From: Pedobacter nanyangensis
GTDB taxonomy: Bacteria; Bacteroidota; Bacteroidia; Sphingobacteriales; Sphingobacteriaceae
NCBI RefSeq assembly: GCF_003313505.1
Contig: NZ_QMHO01000009.1
Coordinates: 1-64,000 of the forward strand
DNA: 64,000 nucleotides
Reading direction: 5' to 3'
Position 1 is the first letter of the stretch. Each line of letters begins with the position of its first letter. A program made the translations under genes and the position numbers. This document shows, one piece after another, positions 34,550-42,800 of the stretch. The notes below the pieces were generated by a model. It ran no database searches. It was not told the origin of the DNA and worked only from the letters and a program-made list of their open reading frames with translations.

Positions 34550-35377
34550 CTATACTCCTCCGAAAATAGAGAAGCCTCCGTCTACGCAAATCATGGCGCC
34601 GGTTACAAATTGTGATGCATCGCTTAGCAACCAAACCAAAGCTCCTTTTAATTCATCAGGGTTACCAAAACGTTTAAACGGTGTTTGATTGATTACGGCA
34701 CCGCCTCGTGGGGTATAACCGCCATCAGGCGTGGTTAATAAATTGCGATTTTGCTCGGTTAAAAAGAAGCCTGGCGCCAGGGCATTCATTCTGATTTTAT
34801 CGCCATAACGGTTGGCCAATTCAACCGCAAACCACTGGGTATAACAATCTACCGCTGCTTTGCCCATGTTGTAACCTAATACTTTGGTAATGGCTCTTTT
34901 TGAGTTCATGGAAGAAATGTTCACAATGCTTCCTCTGCCAGTTTCGGCAATGGCCTTTCCAAAAACCTGCGTAGGAATTAACGTTCCCCAAAGGTTCAGG
35001 TCCAACACGGTTTTCATACCGTCCATTTTCATTTCGAAAATGTTTTCATCTGGCTGCAATACGCCATCAGGCATGTTACCACCTGCGGCATTCACCAAAC
35101 CATCAATTTTACCGTAAGCGGCCAATACCTTTTCGCGAGCAGCAATCAGCTGTTCTTCGTTCATGGCATCAGCAATTAAAGCAATGGCTTTACCGCCGTT
35201 CTTATTGATTTCGTCGGCACGTTCGTTGGCTACTTTTTCGTTCCTGCCTAAAATACCTACGGTACCTCCTGCCTCAACAGTGGCGTTGATGAAAGAAAGT
35301 CCTAATATTCCTGTACCGCCTGTTACAACGATAACTTTATCTTTTAATGAAAATGATTGTTCCATTTTATATTTCAT
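34550..35377 (-). CDS. Fructuronate reductase-type SDR (UxuB/YjmF-like)
   Basis: A 275-residue classical SDR (an ATG four codons later is also possible). It has TGGTGILG for cofactor, NAAGG, the catalytic Ser in ISSMNS and YNMGKAA with Tyr and Lys. The C-terminal VTGAMICVDGGFSIFGGV resembles Bacillus YjmF, a D-mannonate oxidoreductase of the SDR type, more than KduD. Reducing fructuronate to mannonate would give the glucuronate branch, but no mannonate dehydratase (uxuA) is in the window. KduD activity (2,5-diketo-3-deoxygluconate reduction) is the alternative, suggested by the adjacent kduI. Confidence 0.8.
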   Translation of the reverse strand: MKYKMEQSFSLKDKVIVVTGGTGILGLSFINATVEAGGTVGILGRNEKVANERADEINKNGGKAIALIADAMNEEQLIAAREKVLAAYGKIDGLVNAAGGNMPDGVLQPDENIFEMKMDGMKTVLDLNLWGTLIPTQVFGKAIAETGRGSIVNISSMNSKRAITKVLGYNMGKAAVDCYTQWFAVELANRYGDKIRMNALAPGFFLTEQNRNLLTTPDGGYTPRGGAVINQTPFKRFGNPDELKGALVWLLSDASQFVTGAMICVDGGFSIFGGV

Positions 35378-35382
35378 GTTAC

Positions 35383-35415
35383 AGACTTACGAAGTTTTCT
35401 AAACTTCGTAAGTCT
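35383..35415. repeat. Perfect 15-bp palindromic hairpin
   Basis: AGACTTACGAAGTTT and its exact complement are separated by 3 bp, between the kduI and SDR genes. No T tract follows. It resembles the intergenic palindromes found elsewhere in the window and is probably an RNA stability element or REP-like unit. Confidence 0.65.
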
Positions 35416-35469
35416 CTTAGTGCACTTTGTACCTTGATGGTTAATTATTTAATTATCCTATTCGCTTTA

Positions 35470-35497
35470 AGATTGCTTTGCAAAGCTCGCAATGACG
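35470..35497. repeat. REP-like intergenic repeat
   Basis: It contains an AGATTGCTT...CGCAATGACG unit. The same unit in reverse complement (CGTCATTGCGAG...AAGCAATCT) occurs at 54265-54290, and a degenerate one near 50793-50821. All are intergenic. Confidence 0.5.
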
Positions 35498-35514
35498 AAT
35501 TAGGCAAGTTCCTT

Positions 35515-36345
35515 CTATCTTAGTTCTCCTACTGCAAAGGTGTCCATATCCGCATAGTCCAAATTTTCACCTGCCATGCCCCAAATGAAGCTGTAGTTTT
35601 TGGTTCCCGCACCAGAGTGGATGCTCCATGACGGTGATAATACTGCTTCGTGGTTAGCCATTACAATGTGACGGGTTTGTTGCGGCTGGCCCATAAAATG
35701 GATGACCCTCTGATCTGGCTCTACATCGAAATAAAAGTAAACTTCCATTCTTCTGTCGTGTGTATGCGGAGGGATGGTATTCCAGATAGAGCCTGTTGAT
35801 AACGAAGTTAAGCCCATGACCAATTGACAGCTTTGGATTCCATCTTTATGGATATAACGAGAAATGCGACGCTCGTTAGCGGTTTCTACAGCACCTAAAT
35901 CAGCCGAGAAAACATCTGCATGGCTTGCAAAAGTGGTAGGATAGCTCGTATGGGCAGGCGCCGAAAGGGCATAAAAAACAGCAGGATTGCTGCCATCTTT
36001 ACTGCTAAACTTCACTTCTTTAACGCCTTTACCTAGATATAAACAATCTTTCTTCCCTAAATCATAGCTTGTTCCATCGGCAATAATAGTTCCTTCGCCA
36101 CCTACGTTAATTACGCCCAATTCTCTTCTTTCCAAAAAATACTCGGCACGTAAAATATCATAGTTACCTAAATCGACCACGCTGTTTACTGGTGTAATTA
36201 GTCCAGTAATCATTCGGTCGTAGTGTGAATAGACAAAATTCGCTTTGTCTGTCGCTTTCAAGTCGTCCAACAAAAATCTTTCTCTGATTTTTTCGGTGTC
36301 GTAACTCTTGAAATCTTCTGAGTGTACTGCTTGTATTTGTTTCAT
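35515..36345 (-). CDS. kduI: 5-dehydro-4-deoxy-D-glucuronate isomerase
   Basis: A 276-residue cupin-fold isomerase, full length. Metal-ligand histidines and Glu are seen in PPHTHDRRMEVYFYF, and the conserved C-terminal WGMAGENLDYADMD is present. It interconverts 4-deoxy-L-threo-5-hexosulose uronate and 3-deoxy-D-glycero-2,5-hexodiulosonate, a step in breakdown of unsaturated uronates released by polysaccharide lyases. Its inclusion shows the operon handles products of pectin or glycosaminoglycan lyases as well as free uronates. Confidence 0.94.
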   Translation of the reverse strand: MKQIQAVHSEDFKSYDTEKIRERFLLDDLKATDKANFVYSHYDRMITGLITPVNSVVDLGNYDILRAEYFLERRELGVINVGGEGTIIADGTSYDLGKKDCLYLGKGVKEVKFSSKDGSNPAVFYALSAPAHTSYPTTFASHADVFSADLGAVETANERRISRYIHKDGIQSCQLVMGLTSLSTGSIWNTIPPHTHDRRMEVYFYFDVEPDQRVIHFMGQPQQTRHIVMANHEAVLSPSWSIHSGAGTKNYSFIWGMAGENLDYADMDTFAVGELR

Positions 36346-36426
36346 TTTCTATATTTTGTTCCATCATTAGAGGTTTTGGTTTGGTCCTCATTTTAATGAC
36401 AGATGGTTTTTGGCTTTTTTTAGTTT

Positions 36427-36475
36427 GGCGTATGGCGATAAGCGCCTCTCCTATCACCGCTAAACGGCATACGCC
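36427..36475. repeat. Intra-operon hairpin between uxaA and kduI
   Basis: GGCGTATG and CATACGCC bracket a 33-nt region with inner GCG/CGC pairing. It is another stem-loop in an operon gap, possibly affecting mRNA stability. Confidence 0.4.
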
Positions 36476-36481
36476 TTTCGC

Positions 36482-38125
36482 TTATAAAGATACCCCTCTT
36501 TTCCATGGAATAAAATCATCTTGGTTAAGCAATACTGCTTTGGGAATTACTTCGCCACTGGCAGCTTTAATACAATATTCCAAAATGTCTTCGCCCATTT
36601 CTTCAATGGTTTTTTCGCCTTCAATCACCGGCCCTGTATTGATGTCAATAATATCGCCCATGCGTTGGGTTAAGGCATTGTTGGAGGCTACTTTGATTAC
36701 TGGACAAATGGGGTTACCTGTAGGTGTTCCCAAGCCTGTGGTAAACAAAATTAGGGTAGCACCGCTTGCGGCCTTTCCCGTAGTAGCTTCTACATCGTTA
36801 CCTGGGGTACAAACCAAGTTTAAACCTGGTTTGGTAACGGGTTCTGTATAATCAAGTACATCCACAATGGGCGATGTTCCGCCTTTTTTGGCTGCACCAT
36901 TGCTTTTAATGGCATCAGTAATTAAACCGTCTTTAATGTTGCCTGGAGACGGATTCATGTGAAAACCAGAGCCTGCATTTTCAGCGGCTTGGCTATAAGC
37001 GCTCATCAGCTTCATGAACTTTCTGGCCGAGGCTTCTTCCATGGTCCTGTCAATTATATTTTGCTCGGCACCGCACAGTTCTGGAAATTCAGCCAGCAGT
37101 ACCGTACCGCCCAAGGCCACTAGCAAATCGGCACAGTAGCCTACCGCTGGATTGGCGGAAATACCACTGAAGCCATCGCTACCGCCACATTTTACCCCTA
37201 AATTCATTTTGTTTAAAGGAGCTGGCTTTCTTTCTATTTTATTGGCTTCCACTAAGCCTTCAAACGTTTTTTTGATGGCCAGGGCAATCATGTTTTCTTC
37301 GCTTTGCGATTGCTGTTGTTCGAAAATAAAAAGTGGCTTATCAAAATTTGGATTGCGCTCTTTTAAATCGGCGGTAAAATCACTAAGCTGCAAATTTTGG
37401 CATCCCAGGCTCAATACGGTTATCCCTGCCACGTTCGGATGATCGGCGTAAGCCGCCAAAAGCTTACTTAGCACCTCGGCGTCCTGTCTGATACCTCCAC
37501 ATCCACCTTGATGGTTCAGGAACTTAATGCCATCAATATTTTTGAAAAGCCGGTTATGTTGGGCTTCTCCAAAAGAAAGTGGCGCATCTAGCGATGAAAT
37601 AGCGGTGCCATTTTGATAGGCTTCCACTAAATGACGGGTGTAGTTTTTATACTTTGCCGTGATGGCATAGCCTAACTCGTTGTGCAAAGCTTCTTTGATA
37701 ACATCCAAGTTTCTGTTTTCGCAAAAAACGGTTGGAATAAACAACCAATAGTTGGCCGTTCCCACTTTGCCATCTGAACGGTGATAACCATTAAAGGTTC
37801 TGCCCTCAAATTTTGAAACATCTGGTGCCTGCCACTGGTAGTGATAAGGCCTATACTCGTAGGGTGCAGCAGCGTGCTTAAGGTTATCGGTCGTCATTCG
37901 GGTACCCAGTTTTACTGGAAATTGAATTTTACCTACCAAAGTACCGTACATGTACACTTCATCGCCAGCTTGCATATCCTGGATGTAGAATTTATGCTTG
38001 GCATCCACATCATCAACCAATTGGTAATTGGCACCCCTATAACCAACAATTTGGCCAGCCTTTAGGTTAGTAAGGGCTACCAAAACGTTGTCTTTTGGAT
38101 GTACTTTTAATACTTGTTGTTTCAT
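36482..38125 (-). CDS. uxaA: Altronate dehydratase
   Basis: A 547-residue UxaA-family dehydratase. An N-terminal SAF-like domain (about 1-95, starting VLKVHPKDNVLVALTNLKAGQIV) precedes the GD/AH catalytic domain. Visible motifs include NHQGGCGGIRQD, LSLGCQNLQ, GVKCGGSDGFSGISANPAVG and NPSPGNIKDGLI. It dehydrates D-altronate to 2-keto-3-deoxygluconate using an iron centre in known members. It follows uxaB with no gap and shares its minus-strand transcript. Confidence 0.94.
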   Translation of the reverse strand: MKQQVLKVHPKDNVLVALTNLKAGQIVGYRGANYQLVDDVDAKHKFYIQDMQAGDEVYMYGTLVGKIQFPVKLGTRMTTDNLKHAAAPYEYRPYHYQWQAPDVSKFEGRTFNGYHRSDGKVGTANYWLFIPTVFCENRNLDVIKEALHNELGYAITAKYKNYTRHLVEAYQNGTAISSLDAPLSFGEAQHNRLFKNIDGIKFLNHQGGCGGIRQDAEVLSKLLAAYADHPNVAGITVLSLGCQNLQLSDFTADLKERNPNFDKPLFIFEQQQSQSEENMIALAIKKTFEGLVEANKIERKPAPLNKMNLGVKCGGSDGFSGISANPAVGYCADLLVALGGTVLLAEFPELCGAEQNIIDRTMEEASARKFMKLMSAYSQAAENAGSGFHMNPSPGNIKDGLITDAIKSNGAAKKGGTSPIVDVLDYTEPVTKPGLNLVCTPGNDVEATTGKAASGATLILFTTGLGTPTGNPICPVIKVASNNALTQRMGDIIDINTGPVIEGEKTIEEMGEDILEYCIKAASGEVIPKAVLLNQDDFIPWKRGVSL

Positions 38126-39640
38126 TTATATTGCTTTAAGCTGCGCCGACATTTGCTTGGTCAACACGGCTTCTATCCCCTCTTCTAATATCGCTTGGTA
38201 TTGTGCTTTCACGGTTGAAATAAAACCAGATAATTGGCTTAGGTTTGCTCCCCAAAAAGCTTGGTCTGTTAAAACTTCTTCTACAAAGTTTTTTGGATTT
38301 TGGCTGTATTTTTCAAATAAATAAGGTGCAGAGTCATCGTTTAACCGATAACTCGCACCATTATCCAAACCAAAATATAGATCGTTCTCTTTTCTCTGTG
38401 CACGAGAAAAGGCCAAGTAAGCCGCAAAGCCTAGGGCAATATGCGTTGGAACCTGGTTAAATATTTTATAGTAATTCAGTAACAATGGTAGTATCCTGAT
38501 TTTCATCTTCATGCTGTACTGAAATGCAATGCTTGTCCACAAATGCTCAATGGAAGGGTTTGCAAAACGATCTTTAACACTGCTGGCAAAGGCATCGGTT
38601 TGCTTTTTATCCACTTTATAAGGAATTGCCGGGGCTATTTCACTGGCCATTAAGGTTTCGATATAAGCCGTCATCAGCTCGTTACCCATCGCATTTTTAA
38701 CGGTATCAATCCCCAACAAAAAGGCAATGCCCGAGCTTAGGGTATGCGTGCCATTGAGTAAGCGTACTTTTAGCTCTCTGTATATTTCAATGTCTTCGGC
38801 AATAACCACTCCTTGATCTACCGTAGCAAAAGAAAGTATTTCCGCTACGTGCTTGCCACCTTCAATGGCCCACAAACAGTAAGGTTCCGTCATAGAAAGC
38901 AAAGTATCTTCGTAACCTAGTTCTTCTTGCAAAACCGCATAGGTTTCAGCATCTGGTTTACCGGGTACAATCCTATCCACCAAAGAATTACAGAAGTGGT
39001 TAGCCTGAACCAACCAAGCCATAAAACTTGCTTCCAATTGGTTGTAATGAGCCAATTTCAGCACAATTTCGCCCAGTTTTTTTCCATTATCCGGAATAAG
39101 CTCCGTTGCCACAATTACCAAACCTTTATCAGGCTGGCCATTAAAGGTTTGATAGCGCTCGTAAAGTACCGCTAATAATTTTGCCGGGAATGAACCGGGT
39201 GGATTCAACTGAATGTTTTCCTCTATATATTGGATTCCCACTTCGGTAGTATTGGAAATAACGATTTGTAAATCTTTGGATCTGGCAATCTCTAAAATCA
39301 ACTGCCAATCTTTTTCGGCCGCAATGACCCTACTGATGGCGGATGAAATGATATTTTCTGAAACAGGGCTTCCGTTTTCGATGCCACGCACACAAAGGGT
39401 ATATAAGGCATCCTGACGATCAAACTCGGCAGTATTTGCACCGGTTGATTTAACCACCGCAATACGACCGTTAAAAATGCCCTCTCGGTTTGCTTTATCG
39501 ATAAAGTAATCTGGTAAGCCCCGCAACAATACGCCGGTTCCAAACTGCAAAACCTTCTCTGGTAAGTCAAAGATCTGCGGGCTTGGCACTACCACATTTT
39601 CAGCGGCTATCATTTTCAGATTATCTTTGGATAAAATCAT
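38126..39640 (-). CDS. uxaB: Tagaturonate reductase
   Basis: A 504-residue member of the mannitol dehydrogenase family that reduces D-tagaturonate to D-altronate with NADH. The N-terminal Rossmann motif is LQFGTGVLLRGL, and NSLVDRIVPG and the KVRLLNGTHTLSSGIAFLLG catalytic region (Lys, Asn, His) are present. It is the first gene of the hexuronate operon. Upstream, 39760-39791 has two adjacent palindromes that probably control transcription. Start at 39640; a later Met at 39610 would remove part of the family N terminus. Confidence 0.93.
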   Translation of the reverse strand: MILSKDNLKMIAAENVVVPSPQIFDLPEKVLQFGTGVLLRGLPDYFIDKANREGIFNGRIAVVKSTGANTAEFDRQDALYTLCVRGIENGSPVSENIISSAISRVIAAEKDWQLILEIARSKDLQIVISNTTEVGIQYIEENIQLNPPGSFPAKLLAVLYERYQTFNGQPDKGLVIVATELIPDNGKKLGEIVLKLAHYNQLEASFMAWLVQANHFCNSLVDRIVPGKPDAETYAVLQEELGYEDTLLSMTEPYCLWAIEGGKHVAEILSFATVDQGVVIAEDIEIYRELKVRLLNGTHTLSSGIAFLLGIDTVKNAMGNELMTAYIETLMASEIAPAIPYKVDKKQTDAFASSVKDRFANPSIEHLWTSIAFQYSMKMKIRILPLLLNYYKIFNQVPTHIALGFAAYLAFSRAQRKENDLYFGLDNGASYRLNDDSAPYLFEKYSQNPKNFVEEVLTDQAFWGANLSQLSGFISTVKAQYQAILEEGIEAVLTKQMSAQLKAI

Positions 39641-39759
39641 CTCTCTATATACTGCTTTTCAACTTGTTTTTTGAGCTAGCAAAGAGACATAATGTACCGT
39701 TACTAGCATTTGGTCGAAACAATTCTACATAATTTATGCTAGTAAAATCCTTATTTGAA

Positions 39760-39773
39760 CGCAAATATTTGCG
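39760..39773. promoter_or_regulatory. Palindromic operator upstream of uxaB (distal)
   Basis: CGCAAATATTTGCG is a perfect 14-bp palindrome, 120 bp upstream of uxaB. Its centre is 18 bp from that of the next palindrome, so proteins bound to both would lie on similar faces of the helix. The binding protein is not encoded in the window. Confidence 0.55.
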
Positions 39774-39777
39774 CAAT

Positions 39778-39791
39778 CGTTCCCGAGAACG
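39778..39791. promoter_or_regulatory. Palindromic operator upstream of uxaB (LacI-type appearance)
   Basis: CGTTCCCGAGAACG is a 14-bp near-perfect palindrome (5-bp arms exact, central CG). The central CG with flanking symmetry is typical of LacI-family operators, the usual regulators of Bacteroidota sugar operons. Regulation of the hexuronate operon is inferred. Confidence 0.6.
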
Positions 39792-39860
39792 TAAGGCATT
39801 TAGTTCCCCAGATTTTATCGTTGTATAATGTTATTTTTTTATTGCAATAGGCTGTCGAGG

Positions 39861-42800
39861 TTAATTGATGCTGATATTTTTTAAATCTTCACGTCCAAAA
39901 AATACCGGAAAATACATCATTTCGGCCTTGGCCGGATTTAAAGTATATTGTCCATTATAGCGAGGCATTAAGGTAATTTCGAAAGTATATTTACCTTGTT
40001 TCAGTTTAGTACAGAAGATGGATGTCTTTTCCTTAAAATATTCGCGATGGGTTTCTAACCTCCAATATCCCTGAGATTTGTTGTCATAAGAACATCCGGC
40101 GGGAATAGGCACTTCTATCATCACATAATCAGCATCTGCCTTAACCTCCACTTCAATTTTCAATGTTGCTACTTCTCCCGCTTTTAATATTTGACTGGTT
40201 TTTCCTTTTTGAGCAATAGAAGTACGCACCACAAACTCTTTATCCACTTTTGTTGGATTCACATTTTGGAACTGCTGATAGGCGGTGAAGTAAATAGGCA
40301 TTTCTCCTTTCTTTTGTAGCGATAGCTGATCGTTTTTATCCAACTCCTGCTGATAAGGGAATTGCTTAACTACGTTACCGTTTAACACCAATTCTGCTGG
40401 TTTTTGAACTGCATTTCTTTTCAACAACTCTGGCAAGATCGTTTCCAATATCAACGAAGACTCGTAAGTGTTCCGCCATTTACCATCTCTTCTTTGTTCC
40501 AAGAAATAGTTAATGATTTTTTGTTGTTCTTGCTGATAGCTACCTGATGCTTTCAATATTTTGTAAGCCAATAGTGTGTTTTGGATGTGGTTATCCCAAA
40601 AGCCTGCCTTGTTTTCGCCCCAATAACTGTTGCCAAACATGGTGTTCTTTTTGATCTTCAATAAGCTATCGATGTTTACCTTCACTCCTGCTTCTTGTTT
40701 CAAGCGCATTAAGCTCAATTTGTCATACAATGTGGGTACGTAGTATAAAGTTTTGCTCTTTTCGATGGCTTGTAACCAATCTTTAGTGACCTCTTTACTA
40801 TTGAGTAATTTCAGCAGCTCCACTACTTTCAACTTGCTGTAGTCTTGCTGACTTACCACCTGTTTACGCAGGTAATTATAAATTTTATCTTTATTAAGCT
40901 TTACCTGATAGCCTTCTTTTTCAGATAATAGTAGTGCCTCTACCACATGTAAGCTGATCCAAATTTCTTCATCACCATCTTGCCACCAGCCCCAAGTTCC
41001 CTGGCTTTTCTGGGTAGCACTTAGCTTTCTAATCAGGTTTTTAATTTCCTTCTCATACTTAAAGTCTTGCTTTAAATAACTTTTCAGTTGTTTTTGAAGG
41101 AGAAGTCCTTTTAACTTTGAAGCCATTTGTTCATTGCATAAATACTCGTATCGATGTAGCTGCTCCATTTCATCTAACAGCACAGGGAACAATGAGGCTT
41201 CGGCCCTTACTGTCACCTTGCCCAAACGCTTGTCGAAGTTATAATTGATGGTGGTATCGTTATGCAGGGCATCAAAGTAGCCCTTGGTTTCTTTCACCCC
41301 TTTTTCGAATACTGGCACTTTTCTAATTTCGCCATCAAAATAACCATTGTCCTGCGTAAGCGTATACTCAAAATACAAGCTGTCTTTTTCAGCCGTAGCT
41401 TTTACCGGAATAGTATCGATCAATGAGTTTTTGATGGTAACTGTGCTGTTCAAGCGCAGCTGTTGGTTGTAGCTCATTTTCCTGAGTACTTTTTCCTCCA
41501 TTGGCGAATAGTTCATCAGTTTTCCAATAACGTTGATGCTATCGCCTTTAATCGCAAATTGAGGAACGGTTAAATTGGCACTTAATGATTTAAAAGATTT
41601 AATTTTTGAGGTAGTGGTTCCCGATTGTTTTTTTCCGTTCATGGCAATTACATTGGCATTCCAACTGGTAATATCATCTGGAAATTTTACGGTAAATGTG
41701 GCGTCACCATCTTGATTGGTATTTAGTTTAGGTTTCCAAAAACCTACATCAGAGAAATTGGTACGCATGGTTTGTTGTTGTGCCACCAGCTGCCCTGATG
41801 CATTGATGGTAGTGTTTCCTTTTTTGGTTTTAATAATAATCACCCCATTGGCTGCCCTAGCCCCATAAATGGCTGTTGCACTAGCATCTTTAAGAATGGT
41901 AATGTCTGCCAGATCATCTTTACTAAGGTTTGCCACATCGCCAGCAAAAGGTACACTATCGATAATTACCAAAGGCTGTTCGTTGGCATTAATGGATGCA
42001 GCTCCCCTAATCATAATTTTATCACCTCCACTAATCGACACCCCAGCGACTCTTCCCGCCAATGCATTCTCCAAACTAACAGTAGAAACGGAACTTGTTA
42101 ACGCACTTTTCAGCATGGTGCCATAACCTGTTACGACTACTTCCTGAAGGTGGTTCGTAGTTTCTTCCAGATAAATATCTCCCAAATTTCCCTGATCAAT
42201 GTCTTTCTCAACGGTATTATAGCCGACACTCATGATACTTAGTTTTCCTCGTTTAGGTGCATCTATCTTAAAATACCCGTTTTGGTTAGTGCTTACGATT
42301 TGTTTTGTTCCTATTACTTTAATGGCCACACCAGGCAATGGCGTTTTATCACTTTTTGCCAAAACTCTTCCGGTAACGAGATTATTAAAAAGAATATCGT
42401 CGATTTCTTTATCATTGATGACTTCTAGCATTTTAGCATCAATTTTATTGCCACCATGTTTTAACGATTTAATATATTTATCAAGCTCTAAGCTTTTTTG
42501 ATCTGCTTTTTTGGTCTTAAGCGAGGTCCATTCGTAATAATTTACGCCGTTAGGTTTAACTTTTACGTTTTCAACCAAGTAATAAGAATTGTCTTTAAGC
42601 AACAACATGATTTTATAAGGGCCTTCTTCCAAAGAAATTTCCCATTGCGTGTTACCTGGGTAAATATGCATGAAACTTGGTCGCTCAGGCTGATAGATCA
42701 CGATGTTTTTTAAATAAGGAGCTTTGATTAAACTATCGGCCAATTTAAAACGTAGCTTTCCTATACGCCCGCCTTTTGGCTGTTCATTTTGAAAGAGTGC

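Noticed and set aside
34550-35377. Calling the SDR next to kduI as KduD
   Set aside because: The C-terminal VDGGFSIFGGV-type ending and overall sequence fit the YjmF/UxuB type better, so KduD is kept only as the alternative.
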